DNA of 64,000 nucleotides from contig NZ_AFXZ01000002.1 in the NCBI RefSeq assembly GCF_000224335.1, positions 310,001 through 374,000 of the forward strand, written 5' to 3'. The notes below the pieces were generated by a model. That model saw nothing but the letters and a program-made list of their open reading frames with translations, was not told the DNA's origin and made no database searches. This document shows positions 36,224-45,604 of this stretch, in pieces. Within the stretch, counting starts at the first letter, position 1, and each line of letters begins with the position of its first letter. Source of the DNA: Bizionia argentinensis JUB59 (GTDB lineage Bacteria > Bacteroidota > Bacteroidia > Flavobacteriales > Flavobacteriaceae). A program made the position numbers and the translations under genes.

Positions 36224-36348
36224 AATTGATTGATTTGCATAAATGTAGGTAAATTGTGCGGAATAAAAAATCTAAATTCTTAATCGCAACTATCTAATAT
36301 TAATAAACACTTAAGATGGAATTTCGAGACTAATAAGCAGTTTTTAAT

Positions 36349-36356
36349 TATATTTG
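36349..36356 (+). promoter_or_regulatory. Candidate -7 element of the second nitronate monooxygenase gene
   Basis: TATATTTG matches TAnnTTTG, 24 bp before the chosen start at 36381. It argues against the longer frame from 36354, which overlaps the element. Confidence 0.4.
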
Positions 36357-36380
36357 ATACCCTATCAAAAAAAAAATAAA

Positions 36381-37358
36381 ATGAGTAAAGCTTCCTTTAT
36401 AAAAGATTTGACATTGCCAGCAATTGCAGCACCTATGTTTTTAATTTCTGGACCAAAATTGGTTATTGAATGTTGTAAAAATGGTATTGTTGGTACTTTC
36501 CCTGCCTTAAACCAACGAACCAGTGAAGGTTTTGAGGAATGGCTTATAGAGATTAAAACAGCGCTTGCCGATTTTGAAAAAGAAACGGGTAAAAAAGCGG
36601 CGCCATTCGGTGTCAATTTAATTGTTCATCAAACGAATCCACGAGTTCAAGCCGATTTAGAATTATGTGTGAAACATAAGGTCCCTTTAATTATTACCTC
36701 TTTAGGAACAGTTTCAGAATTGGTGGATGCCGTTCATAGTTACGGCGGATTAGTTTTTCATGATATTATTAAAAAGCGTCACGCAGAAAAAGCTGCGGAA
36801 GCTGGTGTAGATGGTTTAATATTAGTGTCGGCCGGCGCTGGTGGTCATGCAGGAACTCTTAACCCAATGCCATTAGTGGCTGAAATTAAGCGCTTTTTTA
36901 AGAAAACGATTGTACTTGCTGGTACTATTAGCACGGGACGCGATATTGCTTCCGCTTTGCAAATGGGTGCTGATTTAGCTTATATGGGAACACGATTTAT
37001 TAATGTGCAGGAAAGTAAAGCGCCTGCAGCATATCGGGATATGATAATAGATGCTGGAGCAGACGACATTGTTTACACAGCTGCTATTTCTGGTGTTGCT
37101 GCTAACTTTTTAGGACCAAGCATTAAAGCTATGGGAATTACTGAAGAAATGTTAACACGTGAGAAAAAGGTCGATTTTGGAAACGAATTAACCGTTCATA
37201 AAGATGAAGCTAAAGCATGGGCGACTATTTGGTCGGCTGGACAAGGTGTAACGAATATTCATGATACGCCACATGTTTCGGAATTGGTGGCTGAATTAAA
37301 GAAAGGATTTTTAGAGGCTATTGAAGAGCAAATTAAGTATTTGGATATTTATAAGTAG
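36381..37358 (+). CDS. Nitronate monooxygenase-like flavoprotein (second copy)
   Basis: A 325-residue TIM-barrel FMN protein related to that at 23934-24902 (shared APMFLIS, VSAGAGGHAGTLNP, YMGTRFINVQESKAP), with a longer C-terminus. It probably oxidises nitronates or related substrates. The start MSKASFIKD is taken because the -7 element lies upstream of it. It is monocistronic. Confidence 0.86.
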   Translation: MSKASFIKDLTLPAIAAPMFLISGPKLVIECCKNGIVGTFPALNQRTSEGFEEWLIEIKTALADFEKETGKKAAPFGVNLIVHQTNPRVQADLELCVKHKVPLIITSLGTVSELVDAVHSYGGLVFHDIIKKRHAEKAAEAGVDGLILVSAGAGGHAGTLNPMPLVAEIKRFFKKTIVLAGTISTGRDIASALQMGADLAYMGTRFINVQESKAPAAYRDMIIDAGADDIVYTAAISGVAANFLGPSIKAMGITEEMLTREKKVDFGNELTVHKDEAKAWATIWSAGQGVTNIHDTPHVSELVAELKKGFLEAIEEQIKYLDIYK

Positions 37359-37639
37359 AGTTCACATGGGTTTTTAGACTCGGATGTAATTTCACAGAGA
37401 TACATGAAAAAATTACGGAGATGTACAGAGAAATATTTCTGATATTTAAATCTGCTTACACGTTCCTTCTTCAAAACTCCGTGTAGCAACTCTACCTTCC
37501 AAATGGCGGGCAGGCAACAAACAGCTTAACACCTTTGCACCTTTACGCCTTCGCGAGAAAACAACGTAAATCCTTTTCCGAAAAACTCCGTGTTTCTCTG
37601 TGAATCTCCGCGTATCAACTAAAACAACTCACTATCATT
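37359..37639. repeat. Intergenic repeat-like spacer
   Basis: Non-coding. Holds several short variants of ACTCCGTGT, CTCTGTGAATCTCCGCGT (37598-37615) and CCTTTGCACCTTTACGCC. The same motifs recur at 31157-31196 and near 38640-38700, indicating a degenerate dispersed repeat rather than regulatory sequence. Confidence 0.5.
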
Positions 37640-38599
37640 TCAATTCTCCTGAATAAACTCCAAAGTGCGTAGTTCATTATAATAAAAAGCTCCTTTTTGA
37701 ATAAACCCCACATGACCGCCATATTTTGGCATTTCTAAAAATAAATTCGGATTGTTTTTTGCTGCTTTTATGGGGTAGCATTCGGATGATAAAAAAGAAT
37801 CGTTTAACGCGTTTATTATAAGCGTAGGAATCTTGATATTCGGAAGAAACTGTAAAGAACTACTTTGTTCATAATAATCCGACGCGTCTTTAAAACCATG
37901 AGCTTTCGCCGTATAAAAATTATCAAAATCATATAAAGTTCTTATTCCTTTTAAATCTTCTAGCGAAATTTTATCTGGATAACTCAAACTTTTAGCACGT
38001 AACTTATTAACTAAATTGCGCTTAAATCTTTCATGAAACGCTTTGTTTTTAAACGTATGCAACTCTCTAGCTGAACCGGCCAAATAACAAGGTACTGAAA
38101 TTGCTATCCCGCCTTTAACTTCTGTTGGAATGTTAGTGTTTTGGCCCAAATATTTAAGGGTAACATTGCCACCTAAACTAAAACCTTTTATATAGATTTC
38201 TGAATAAGCCTTAGTTTCCATAACATGAGAGATTACTTCTTGTAAATCTTCCGTAGCTCCGGAATGATACGATTGAAATAATAAATTATCTTCACCACTA
38301 CACCCTCGAAAATTAACAGAAACTGCATCAACACTATTTTGATTACACAATTTAGCAGTTCCTGTAACATAAGCGCGCTGGGCACTACCTTCCAAACCAT
38401 GCAAAATTATGATGAGTTTCTTTGTTTTTTCCTTGGTAAAACTCCAATCTAAATCTAAAAAATCACCATCAGAAACAGTAATGCGTTCTCTTTGTTGAGT
38501 TAGACCTTTAACATTTCGAATTAATCCTGAATAAACGGTTGCAACAAAGCCTTTTCTGAATAAATAAGGTGCTTTGTAGGTTGATTCTATTATGGGCAT
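37640..38599 (-). CDS. YheT-family alpha/beta hydrolase
   Basis: A 319-residue hydrolase. Oxyanion and nucleophile segments LIIILHGLEGSAQRAY and KGFSLGGNVTLKYLG; aspartate in NALNDSFLS and histidine in GGHVGFI. This is the YheT/ABHD1-3 pattern, probably acting on lipid esters. The start MPIIESTYK at 38599 is taken rather than 38665, which adds an unconserved peptide. It is monocistronic. Confidence 0.87.
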   Translation of the reverse strand: MPIIESTYKAPYLFRKGFVATVYSGLIRNVKGLTQQRERITVSDGDFLDLDWSFTKEKTKKLIIILHGLEGSAQRAYVTGTAKLCNQNSVDAVSVNFRGCSGEDNLLFQSYHSGATEDLQEVISHVMETKAYSEIYIKGFSLGGNVTLKYLGQNTNIPTEVKGGIAISVPCYLAGSARELHTFKNKAFHERFKRNLVNKLRAKSLSYPDKISLEDLKGIRTLYDFDNFYTAKAHGFKDASDYYEQSSSLQFLPNIKIPTLIINALNDSFLSSECYPIKAAKNNPNLFLEMPKYGGHVGFIQKGAFYYNELRTLEFIQEN

Positions 38600-38840
38600 A
38601 AAATAATATGTTATTAAATGGATTATTACCTGGTTTTTCCACGAAGTTGCACGGAGGATTTTCACAAACCTGTCTTAAACAGAATGAGATCCACAGAGGT
38701 ATTTTGCAGAATTTGATTAAAATAAACTACAGCACAAACAATTACACTTTTCAAAAACAAACAACCAATTACTTTACCAACTTGGCGAGAAAAACACTTA
38801 ATACTTTGTCCGCTTATATACGGGTCAATCTGTGTATGAA
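38600..38840. other. Non-coding spacer with weak repeat similarity
   Basis: Between the YheT hydrolase start and the adenine deaminase stop. TTTTTCCACGAAGTTGCACGG and a CCACAGAGG segment (38637-38700) resemble the spacers at 31.1 and 37.4 kb. No gene or clear promoter was recognised. Confidence 0.3.
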
Positions 38841-40460
38841 CTAAACTTCTAAAGAGGTAAATTTAAATGTATTCCCATCAAACAAACCTTTATCACTCAA
38901 TTTTAATGAAGGAATAACTAACAAGGCCATAAAACTCAAAGTCATATAAGGCGCATTTAATGTACTACCTAGTTGCTTCGCCATTTTGTCTAGTTTTCCA
39001 TATGCTTCACCAATTGTTTCGGCATCTTGATCGCTCATAATACCAGCGACCGGTAATGACACAATTTGACTGTCCGTTTCTGAAACCGCACAAATTCCGC
39101 CTTTGTTTTCAATAATAAGATTTACAGCTTTGCAAATGGCTTCATCGTTAACACCAACGGCAATAATATTATGCGAATCATGACCAACAGAACTTGCAAT
39201 GGCTCCAGATTTTAGTCCAAAGTTTTTTATAAATGCGCATGAAGGTTTATCATCGTTATACCGATTAACCACCGTCATTTTTAGAATATCTTTTTCTATG
39301 TTTGAAATGATATTGCCATCTTCAATTAATGCCTCTTCAATTAATTCATTGGTCACCAATTGACCTTCTAAAGCTTCAATCACTCTTATTTCTTTAGCAG
39401 TTGAATTAATTCTAAAGTCGGAAATTTGTTTTTTAGAGGTATTAAAATTATTGAGAATTTGAAACGGTGTATGAGGAATTAGTGATTTTTCATTCTCGAA
39501 AACCACTTCGCCATTGATATAAGTTTGCAATGTTTTAAAATTAATCAAGTTTTCAATAACAATAAAATCAGCAGCATCATTTACTTGAAGTAAACCAATA
39601 GGTAACTTATAATGCTTTACAGGATTAATACAAGCCATTTGCAAAACTTGGAATACATCATAACCTTTAGCAACGGCGCGCGCGCACAATTGATTTATAT
39701 GACCAATTAATAAATCGTCGGGATGTTTGTCATCACTACAGAACATCATGTTTTCATAGTGCTGCGGTAATAAACCGATTAAAGCTTCAAAATTTTTGGC
39801 TGCACTACCCTCTCGGATTAAAACTTTCATGCCTTTTTGAAGTTTCTCTAAACCTTCTTCAAAAGAAAAACATTCATGATCTGTGGTTATTCCCGCCTTG
39901 ATATATTTTGTTATATCGTCCCCATGTAACCCTGGTGCATGACCATCAACAGGTTTATTATAATTTTTTGCCCATGCTATTTTTTTTAAAACTTCCTCAT
40001 CATCAAATAAAACACCGGGATAATTCATCATTTCGGCTAAATACATAATATCCGGATTCGCCATTAGCTTCTTAATATCTTCCGAATCTATTACCGCACC
40101 TGCAGATTCAAAGGTTGTGGCTGGAACGCAAGACGGCGCGCCAAAATTGAATTTAAAAGGCGTTTGTTTGCCATTTTTAATCATGAATTCAACACCTTCA
40201 ATTCCTAAAACATTGGCAATTTCATGCGGATCTGAAACGGTTGCAACAGTTCCATGCGTAACAGCGATTCTTGCAAACTCACTCGGCACCAACATGGAGC
40301 TTTCAATATGAATATGTGCATCTACAAAACCAGGAATAATAAAATGCGCTACGTTGTGTTCTAATTCTTCAATTGCCGAAATTTTGCCATTCAGCACCGT
40401 AATTTCACCTGAAAAAATACGTCTGTTCGGAATATCGACAATCTGTCCTTGAATTTTCAT
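38841..40460 (-). CDS. ade: Adenine deaminase
   Basis: A 539-residue amidohydrolase. The metal motif [18 protein letters not shown] is near residue 47, followed by [12 protein letters not shown] and DDKHPDDLL; the C-terminal adenine-deaminase domain has [15 protein letters not shown]. It converts adenine to hypoxanthine for purine salvage. A terminator for dsbD lies just upstream, so it has its own transcript. Confidence 0.93.
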   Translation of the reverse strand: MKIQGQIVDIPNRRIFSGEITVLNGKISAIEELEHNVAHFIIPGFVDAHIHIESSMLVPSEFARIAVTHGTVATVSDPHEIANVLGIEGVEFMIKNGKQTPFKFNFGAPSCVPATTFESAGAVIDSEDIKKLMANPDIMYLAEMMNYPGVLFDDEEVLKKIAWAKNYNKPVDGHAPGLHGDDITKYIKAGITTDHECFSFEEGLEKLQKGMKVLIREGSAAKNFEALIGLLPQHYENMMFCSDDKHPDDLLIGHINQLCARAVAKGYDVFQVLQMACINPVKHYKLPIGLLQVNDAADFIVIENLINFKTLQTYINGEVVFENEKSLIPHTPFQILNNFNTSKKQISDFRINSTAKEIRVIEALEGQLVTNELIEEALIEDGNIISNIEKDILKMTVVNRYNDDKPSCAFIKNFGLKSGAIASSVGHDSHNIIAVGVNDEAICKAVNLIIENKGGICAVSETDSQIVSLPVAGIMSDQDAETIGEAYGKLDKMAKQLGSTLNAPYMTLSFMALLVIPSLKLSDKGLFDGNTFKFTSLEV

Positions 40461-40498
40461 AAAATCATTTTGGTAAAATTACTTATTTTATATAAAAA

Positions 40499-40519
40499 AA
40501 GCGAGAACTAGTCTCGCTT
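40499..40519 (-). terminator. Terminator downstream of dsbD
   Basis: An 8-bp perfect GC-containing stem (AAGCGAGA/TCTCGCTT) with a 5-nt loop, followed on the minus strand by a T-run. Lies between dsbD and the adenine deaminase gene. Confidence 0.75.
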
Positions 40520-40540
40520 GATTTATACAAATTATAATTA

Positions 40541-42577
40541 TTAGTTCTCTTTAAATCGGTCTACACCTTTAGATAACCATTCGTGATACTCTTCCGCATC
40601 TGGTGTATAACCTACAGGTTTACTAATATCCTTTCCTTCGGTATCCTGCATTACATATAAAGGTTGTGCATTGGTATTATAACGAACTTGCTGAAGTTCT
40701 AACCATTTATGACCTAAAGTCGTAACATTATTCCCGGTTAATTCAGACTCGTACTGTTCTTCTTTAGGAAGTTTAGTTCTATCATCCACATAAAGTGAAA
40801 TTAAAACAACATCGTTATTCAACACATTAAAAACATGTTCTTTAACCCAAACTTGTTCTTCCATTTTACGACAATTCACGCAGGTTAACCCCGTGAAATC
40901 TAACATAATAGGTTTATTTACTTTCTTCGCATACGCTAAACCATGTTCATAATCGCGAAAAGCAATTAGGTTATTTGGGCCATAATGTGCATGTTCTGGA
41001 AGTTTAACAGCTGTTCCTGATCCACCAGAAAAAGCAGCCGGCTTCGTGTTACCAACGCCATAAGGTGATTCACTATTTGTGCTCATTGGAGGTGGAAAAC
41101 CACTAATTAATTCTACTGGCGCACCCCAAAGTCCTGGTAACATGTATATGGTAAACGATAAAGCTAATAACGCCATACATAAACGTCCTACCGAAATATG
41201 TGGTAAAGGCGAATCGTTTGGTAATTTAATTTTCCCTAATAAATACAAGCCTAGCGCTCCAAAAATAGAAATCCAAATCGCTAAAAACACTTCACGTGAT
41301 AGGATGTGCCATTCTAATACTAAATCGACCATTGATAGGAATTTGAATGCAAAAGCTAATTCTAAAAATCCTAAAACTACTTTTACTGTATTTAACCAAC
41401 CACCAGATTTTGGCATGGAATTTAACCAACTTGGAAAAAATGCAAATAAGGCAAATGGTAATGCTATAGCTGATGAAAAACCTAGCATACTAATTATTGG
41501 TGCAATACCACCTTTTGTTGCCGCATCTAATAAAGCAGTTCCGGCAATTGGGAAGGTACATGAAAATGACACTACTGCTAAAGCTAAAGCCATAAAGAAG
41601 ATACCGACAATGCCACCTCTATTGGCACCACTATCTACCTTATTAACCCATGAATTAGGTAGCATAATTTCAAACGCACCTAAAAATGAAAAGGCGAATA
41701 CTAATAAGGCAATAAACATGATGGTGTTGAATGTTACACCTGTTGAGAATTCATACATCGCGTTACTTCCAAATAACGCTGAAATAGCTGTTCCTAAAAG
41801 TGTATAGATAACGATGATAAAGAAACCATATAATAAAGCATTTCTAATACCTTGTGCTCTTGTTTTACTTTGTTTAGTAAAGAAACTCACCGTCATAGGA
41901 ATCATTGGAAACACGCACGGTGTTAATAAAACCAAGAAGCCTAAAAAGAAAGCGGTAAAGAATGTAATCCAAAGCCCCTTGGATTCGTTTTCTGTTTCTA
42001 CATCAGAATCTATAGCTGTAGTATCTTGTTTGGCATCTGCTTTGTTATCATCGGCAGATGCAACGTTTGAAGGTGTTTCTGAATCTGCTAGAGTTGCTAT
42101 AGTAGCTTTCGTAGCCGTTTCTAAATTAAATGTTATCGACTCTTGCTCATAAATACATCGGGCATCATCACAGGCTTGATATTCAATATTAACCTTTATT
42201 GTTTTTAAATTAGGGTTTAAAACTTCTATTGTTTGAGCAAACGTTGCCTCACGATCAAAAAAGTTTAAATCCATTTCAAACACCTGATCGTAAGAAGTAA
42301 TATATTTACTTTCTTTTACTTTGCCAATCCGCTTATAGTTATCCACCTGACTAATGGAATCAAACATAAACACTGTTTCTAATGGTCCACCTTCTGGTAA
42401 ATCTTGAGTATACAAATGCCATTTATCTTCAATTGTAGCCTCAAAAATTAAGGTATATTCTGTTTCTGATAATTTTTCAGTTTTACCACTCCATTTTACA
42501 GGATTTAAAACTTGCGCATTTATTGAAAGTGCAGTAATGAACAGGGTTGCAAATAGGACTAAATTACGTTTCATCAT
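40541..42577 (-). CDS. dsbD: Thiol:disulfide interchange protein DsbD-like
   Basis: A 678-residue protein. Signal peptide (about residues 1-21), an N-terminal DsbD-alpha-like domain with a CDDARC pair, an acidic Asp/Ser-rich linker, a central domain of about eight helices (LTPCVFPMIPMTVSFF and SFSCTFPIAGTALL supply the membrane cysteines), and a C-terminal thioredoxin-like domain with TGLTCVNCRKMEEQVW. It carries electrons across the inner membrane to periplasmic thiols. The start overlaps the end of tilS by 14 bp. Confidence 0.92.
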   Translation of the reverse strand: MMKRNLVLFATLFITALSINAQVLNPVKWSGKTEKLSETEYTLIFEATIEDKWHLYTQDLPEGGPLETVFMFDSISQVDNYKRIGKVKESKYITSYDQVFEMDLNFFDREATFAQTIEVLNPNLKTIKVNIEYQACDDARCIYEQESITFNLETATKATIATLADSETPSNVASADDNKADAKQDTTAIDSDVETENESKGLWITFFTAFFLGFLVLLTPCVFPMIPMTVSFFTKQSKTRAQGIRNALLYGFFIIVIYTLLGTAISALFGSNAMYEFSTGVTFNTIMFIALLVFAFSFLGAFEIMLPNSWVNKVDSGANRGGIVGIFFMALALAVVSFSCTFPIAGTALLDAATKGGIAPIISMLGFSSAIALPFALFAFFPSWLNSMPKSGGWLNTVKVVLGFLELAFAFKFLSMVDLVLEWHILSREVFLAIWISIFGALGLYLLGKIKLPNDSPLPHISVGRLCMALLALSFTIYMLPGLWGAPVELISGFPPPMSTNSESPYGVGNTKPAAFSGGSGTAVKLPEHAHYGPNNLIAFRDYEHGLAYAKKVNKPIMLDFTGLTCVNCRKMEEQVWVKEHVFNVLNNDVVLISLYVDDRTKLPKEEQYESELTGNNVTTLGHKWLELQQVRYNTNAQPLYVMQDTEGKDISKPVGYTPDAEEYHEWLSKGVDRFKEN

Positions 42578-43889
42578 TGTGGAGACTAATTTTTAATATG
42601 GGATTCGTTTCGTTAGTTACTTTAAATCGGTTATCAGCTCGTAAACCAATAACCCAAACAATTTGATTACCGGAATACAATAACCATGTTTGTTCTTTTT
42701 CTAGAAGGGAGAGTTTTTCATCTTTAAAAAATTTACTTAATTTCTTTTTTCCCGTCATTCCAAAGGGGTAAAAATAAGCCCCTTTTTCCCATTTTTTCAA
42801 GGATAAAGGATATTTTAACAAATTTTTATTAACATAAATCGTCTTTACGGATGTATCCTCCATATTATCAACGTCTTCAAAGCGCAATTTCCCCATAAGA
42901 AATGATGCTTCATTTACCTCTTCTTGTAAGAAAATAGTCGTTTCTTCAGATTCCTCAATAAGTTCTGATAAAATTAACGTATCGCGATCCTTTAACAGTC
43001 GGTGCGTTTTTGATACTAAAAATTTCCCCGATTGCGCATCTAATAATTGATAAACATCATCCCATTCCGTAAAATGAAAATCTTTAAGAAGTTGATATAA
43101 ATATATCTTCGGATTAGATAATTGCTGTAATTTTTTAATGTCTAAATGAATGAAATCATCCGTTGCTTTTACCACTTTCTTCTGGACGCGAACCAAAGCA
43201 TCATCAATTATTTCTGTTGACTCTTGTAAATGGGCTTGCGTTTTTTGAAAATTTTGAAGCAATTTCGGATTCATTTCTTTAAGAATCGGAATGACATTAT
43301 GTCGTAATTTATTACGAACATATTTAGTGGATGCATTAGTACTATCCTCACACCAATCTATTTTTTCGCTTTGAGCAAAAGTTTTCAATTCAGCGTGAGA
43401 AAACGGTAATATTGGTCGCACTAAAACACCATTCGTTTCTGGAATCCCAATTAATCCGTCTAAACCTGTTCCACGCATTAGATTTATAAAAAACGTTTCC
43501 AAATTATCATCGGCGTGATGAGCGGTTAAAACATAATCAAATTTTAACTGTTCAGCTAATTCTTGAAACCAGTTATAACGCAAATCTCTTGCGGCCATTT
43601 GAATGGAAATATTATGTTCTTCGGCGTAAACTTCAGTCTCAAAACTCTCTATAAAAACTTCCAAATCTAAATCTTCGGCTAACTCCAATACAAAATCTTC
43701 GTCTCCATCACTTTCATCTCCACGTAAGTTAAAATTACAGTGTGCTAAAGATATATTTAATTTTAATTTATGACATAAATGCGTTAAAACTACGCTATCC
43801 ATACCTCCAGAAATGGCAATTATTAGCTTGCTCTTCGCTAAAAAGGGAAGGTTTTTCTCGATATGGTTTTCAAAATCAATTAAGGTCAT
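42564..43889 (-). CDS. tilS: tRNA(Ile)-lysidine synthetase TilS
   Basis: A 441-residue N-type ATP pyrophosphatase. The P-loop ISGGMDSVVLTHL is near residue 25, HHADDNLETFFINLMRG and LRHNVIPILKEMNP follow; the C-terminal domain has KLSKFFKDEKL. It modifies C34 of tRNA-Ile to lysidine. Its end overlaps dsbD by 14 bp, an uncommon partnership but likely one transcript. Confidence 0.94.
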   Translation of the reverse strand: MTLIDFENHIEKNLPFLAKSKLIIAISGGMDSVVLTHLCHKLKLNISLAHCNFNLRGDESDGDEDFVLELAEDLDLEVFIESFETEVYAEEHNISIQMAARDLRYNWFQELAEQLKFDYVLTAHHADDNLETFFINLMRGTGLDGLIGIPETNGVLVRPILPFSHAELKTFAQSEKIDWCEDSTNASTKYVRNKLRHNVIPILKEMNPKLLQNFQKTQAHLQESTEIIDDALVRVQKKVVKATDDFIHLDIKKLQQLSNPKIYLYQLLKDFHFTEWDDVYQLLDAQSGKFLVSKTHRLLKDRDTLILSELIEESEETTIFLQEEVNEASFLMGKLRFEDVDNMEDTSVKTIYVNKNLLKYPLSLKKWEKGAYFYPFGMTGKKKLSKFFKDEKLSLLEKEQTWLLYSGNQIVWVIGLRADNRFKVTNETNPILKISLHNDET

Positions 43890-43963
43890 ATATTTATATT
43901 GCGTTTTTTTAGTCGACTTAAAATAACATAATTACCAATTTACACTTTTTAAATAAGCAAAAT

Positions 43964-45292
43964 CTATAATCCTTTAGCTTCCAAGGCTTGTCGCATAGCT
44001 TTCGCTTTCACTAAACACTCATCATACTCATTTAGCGGATTACTTTTTGCCGTAATAGCGCTACCAACTGAATAGGATACATATTGATTGGTCTGGTTAT
44101 ACAGAATACTGCGAATAACTACATTAAAATCGAAATTACCAGTCGGCGTAATATACCCAACAGCGCCAGAATATAAACCGCGCTTGGTTTCTTCCAGATT
44201 TTCAATAATATTCATGGCCGATATTTTCGGCGCTCCCGTCATGCTTCCCATAGGAAATGTAGACTCAATAATATCTACAGGATTTGCGGTTTCTGTAACC
44301 GTACTTTGAACAGTTGAAATCATTTGATGTACTTGCTCAAAACTATATATCTGGCATAATTCGGGTACATGAACGCTCCCTTTTATAGCGGTTTTGGATA
44401 AATCATTTCGTACTAAATCGACAATCATTATGTTTTCACTCCGTTCTTTTTCATCAGCTGCTAATGCAGTTTTAAGCCTATTATCTTCTTCTTGATTCCC
44501 TGAACGTTTAGCGGTTCCTTTTATAGGTTGAGAAATCACGGTGTTTCCTGTTTTTTTCAAATACCGTTCAGGAGAAGCAGACATGAGATATTTATCTGCT
44601 ATTTTTAAAAATGTGGCAAATGGTGGTTTAGAAATTGAATTGAGATTATTATAAATTTCTAATGGATTAACTTGAGTGTTTTCAGCATAAAATTCCTGAC
44701 AGAAATTAGCTTCGTAAATATCGCCACGATGAATATGAACGAGCACTTGTTTTACTTTTTCTAAATACGCATCCTTTGAGATTCGCTGTTTTATTTTGAT
44801 AAGATTATCAGAAATTTTCAGATTGGATGTCTTTCGACTGCACTCAAGATGACAATCGTTAAACTCTTCAATAAACTCTAAATCCTCCTCAATTTCGTCA
44901 TCTATCATATTCAAATAAAGCATTTCAACCTGATTACCTTTAAATAAAAAGATTTTCTTTGGTTGAAAAAAACATAAATCAGGAAATTCTAAACCATCAA
45001 AATTTTTGGATTTCAATGGTTCGGTGTCGTTTTTCAAGTCGTAAGTTAAATAGCCAAATAGCCAATCGTTTGTTAACGTTTGATATTCTTTTAATTTTTG
45101 AAAAGCGTCTATAAAATCGGTTTGCATGCTTGTAAAAGCATCCACGGCTAAAACAGCATCATAACTGTTATTTACGTCGGTGTAGTTATTAGAATCCAAC
45201 CATAAAACCTCACGGAATTGTTGACTCCAAAGAAGTAACTGATTTTTAAAGACCTGAATGTCTTTTGGCTGATATATGTGTAATTTTCTCAA
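43964..45292 (-). CDS. pabB: Aminodeoxychorismate synthase component I (PabB)
   Basis: A 442-residue chorismate-utilising enzyme starting with TTG (no in-frame ATG nearby). Motifs: ISQPIKGTAKRSG, ENIMIVDLVRNDLS, FPMGSMTGAPKIS and RGLYSGAVGYI, all typical of PabB. It makes aminodeoxychorismate for folate. Residues about 147-156 (CHLECSRKTS) coincide with a dispersed-repeat-like DNA segment and may be an insertion. It is divergent from the RNA helicase. Confidence 0.9.
   Translation of the reverse strand: MRKLHIYQPKDIQVFKNQLLLWSQQFREVLWLDSNNYTDVNNSYDAVLAVDAFTSMQTDFIDAFQKLKEYQTLTNDWLFGYLTYDLKNDTEPLKSKNFDGLEFPDLCFFQPKKIFLFKGNQVEMLYLNMIDDEIEEDLEFIEEFNDCHLECSRKTSNLKISDNLIKIKQRISKDAYLEKVKQVLVHIHRGDIYEANFCQEFYAENTQVNPLEIYNNLNSISKPPFATFLKIADKYLMSASPERYLKKTGNTVISQPIKGTAKRSGNQEEDNRLKTALAADEKERSENIMIVDLVRNDLSKTAIKGSVHVPELCQIYSFEQVHQMISTVQSTVTETANPVDIIESTFPMGSMTGAPKISAMNIIENLEETKRGLYSGAVGYITPTGNFDFNVVIRSILYNQTNQYVSYSVGSAITAKSNPLNEYDECLVKAKAMRQALEAKGL
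44825..44853 (-). repeat. Dispersed-repeat-like insertion within pabB
   Basis: The minus strand reads GTCATCTTGAGTGCAGTCG followed by AAAGACATCC, a sequence I associate with short dispersed repeats in Flavobacteriaceae genomes. Here it is in frame and codes for about ten residues between an acidic helix and the segment NLKISDNLIKIKQRI. Confidence 0.5.
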
Positions 45293-45604
45293 GAAAAAAG
45301 TTATTTACAAATTACCGAAAATTTCATTGGATAAAAAAGCAAGAATGCCCTTGTTATAAATAGTGTTCGGTTAGAAAGAGACGAATTTTAAAAAATGATT
45401 TGTTTTTGATACCATTTTATTTTAATTTTCTTGAGTTAATGCTTTAGTGTCGTGAGATTAAAATTCTATAAAAAACGCGCAAAAAAAAACATTTTTAGTT
45501 TGGCTGTATTTCCGACCACACATTAAATACATGTTATAAAGTTGCAATGCCATAAAGCATAAGAGTTATAAAAGATTTATCTTTGTAGACTAAAACAAAA
45601 ACTT
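45293..45604. other. Divergent intergenic region, pabB / RNA helicase
   Basis: Apart from the helicase promoter element at 45578-45585, no gene, terminator or clear operator was recognised. It is AT-rich with an A-run at 45481-45489. Confidence 0.5.
45578..45585 (+). promoter_or_regulatory. Candidate -7 element of the RNA helicase gene
   Basis: TATCTTTG matches TAnnTTTG exactly. Transcription would begin near 45592, leaving a short leader before the TTG start at 45605 and supporting that unusual start. Confidence 0.45.

Noticed and set aside
41079-41807. A 242-codon plus-strand ORF
   Set aside because: It lies entirely antisense to dsbD, has no family resemblance and mirrors the codon pattern of the true gene.
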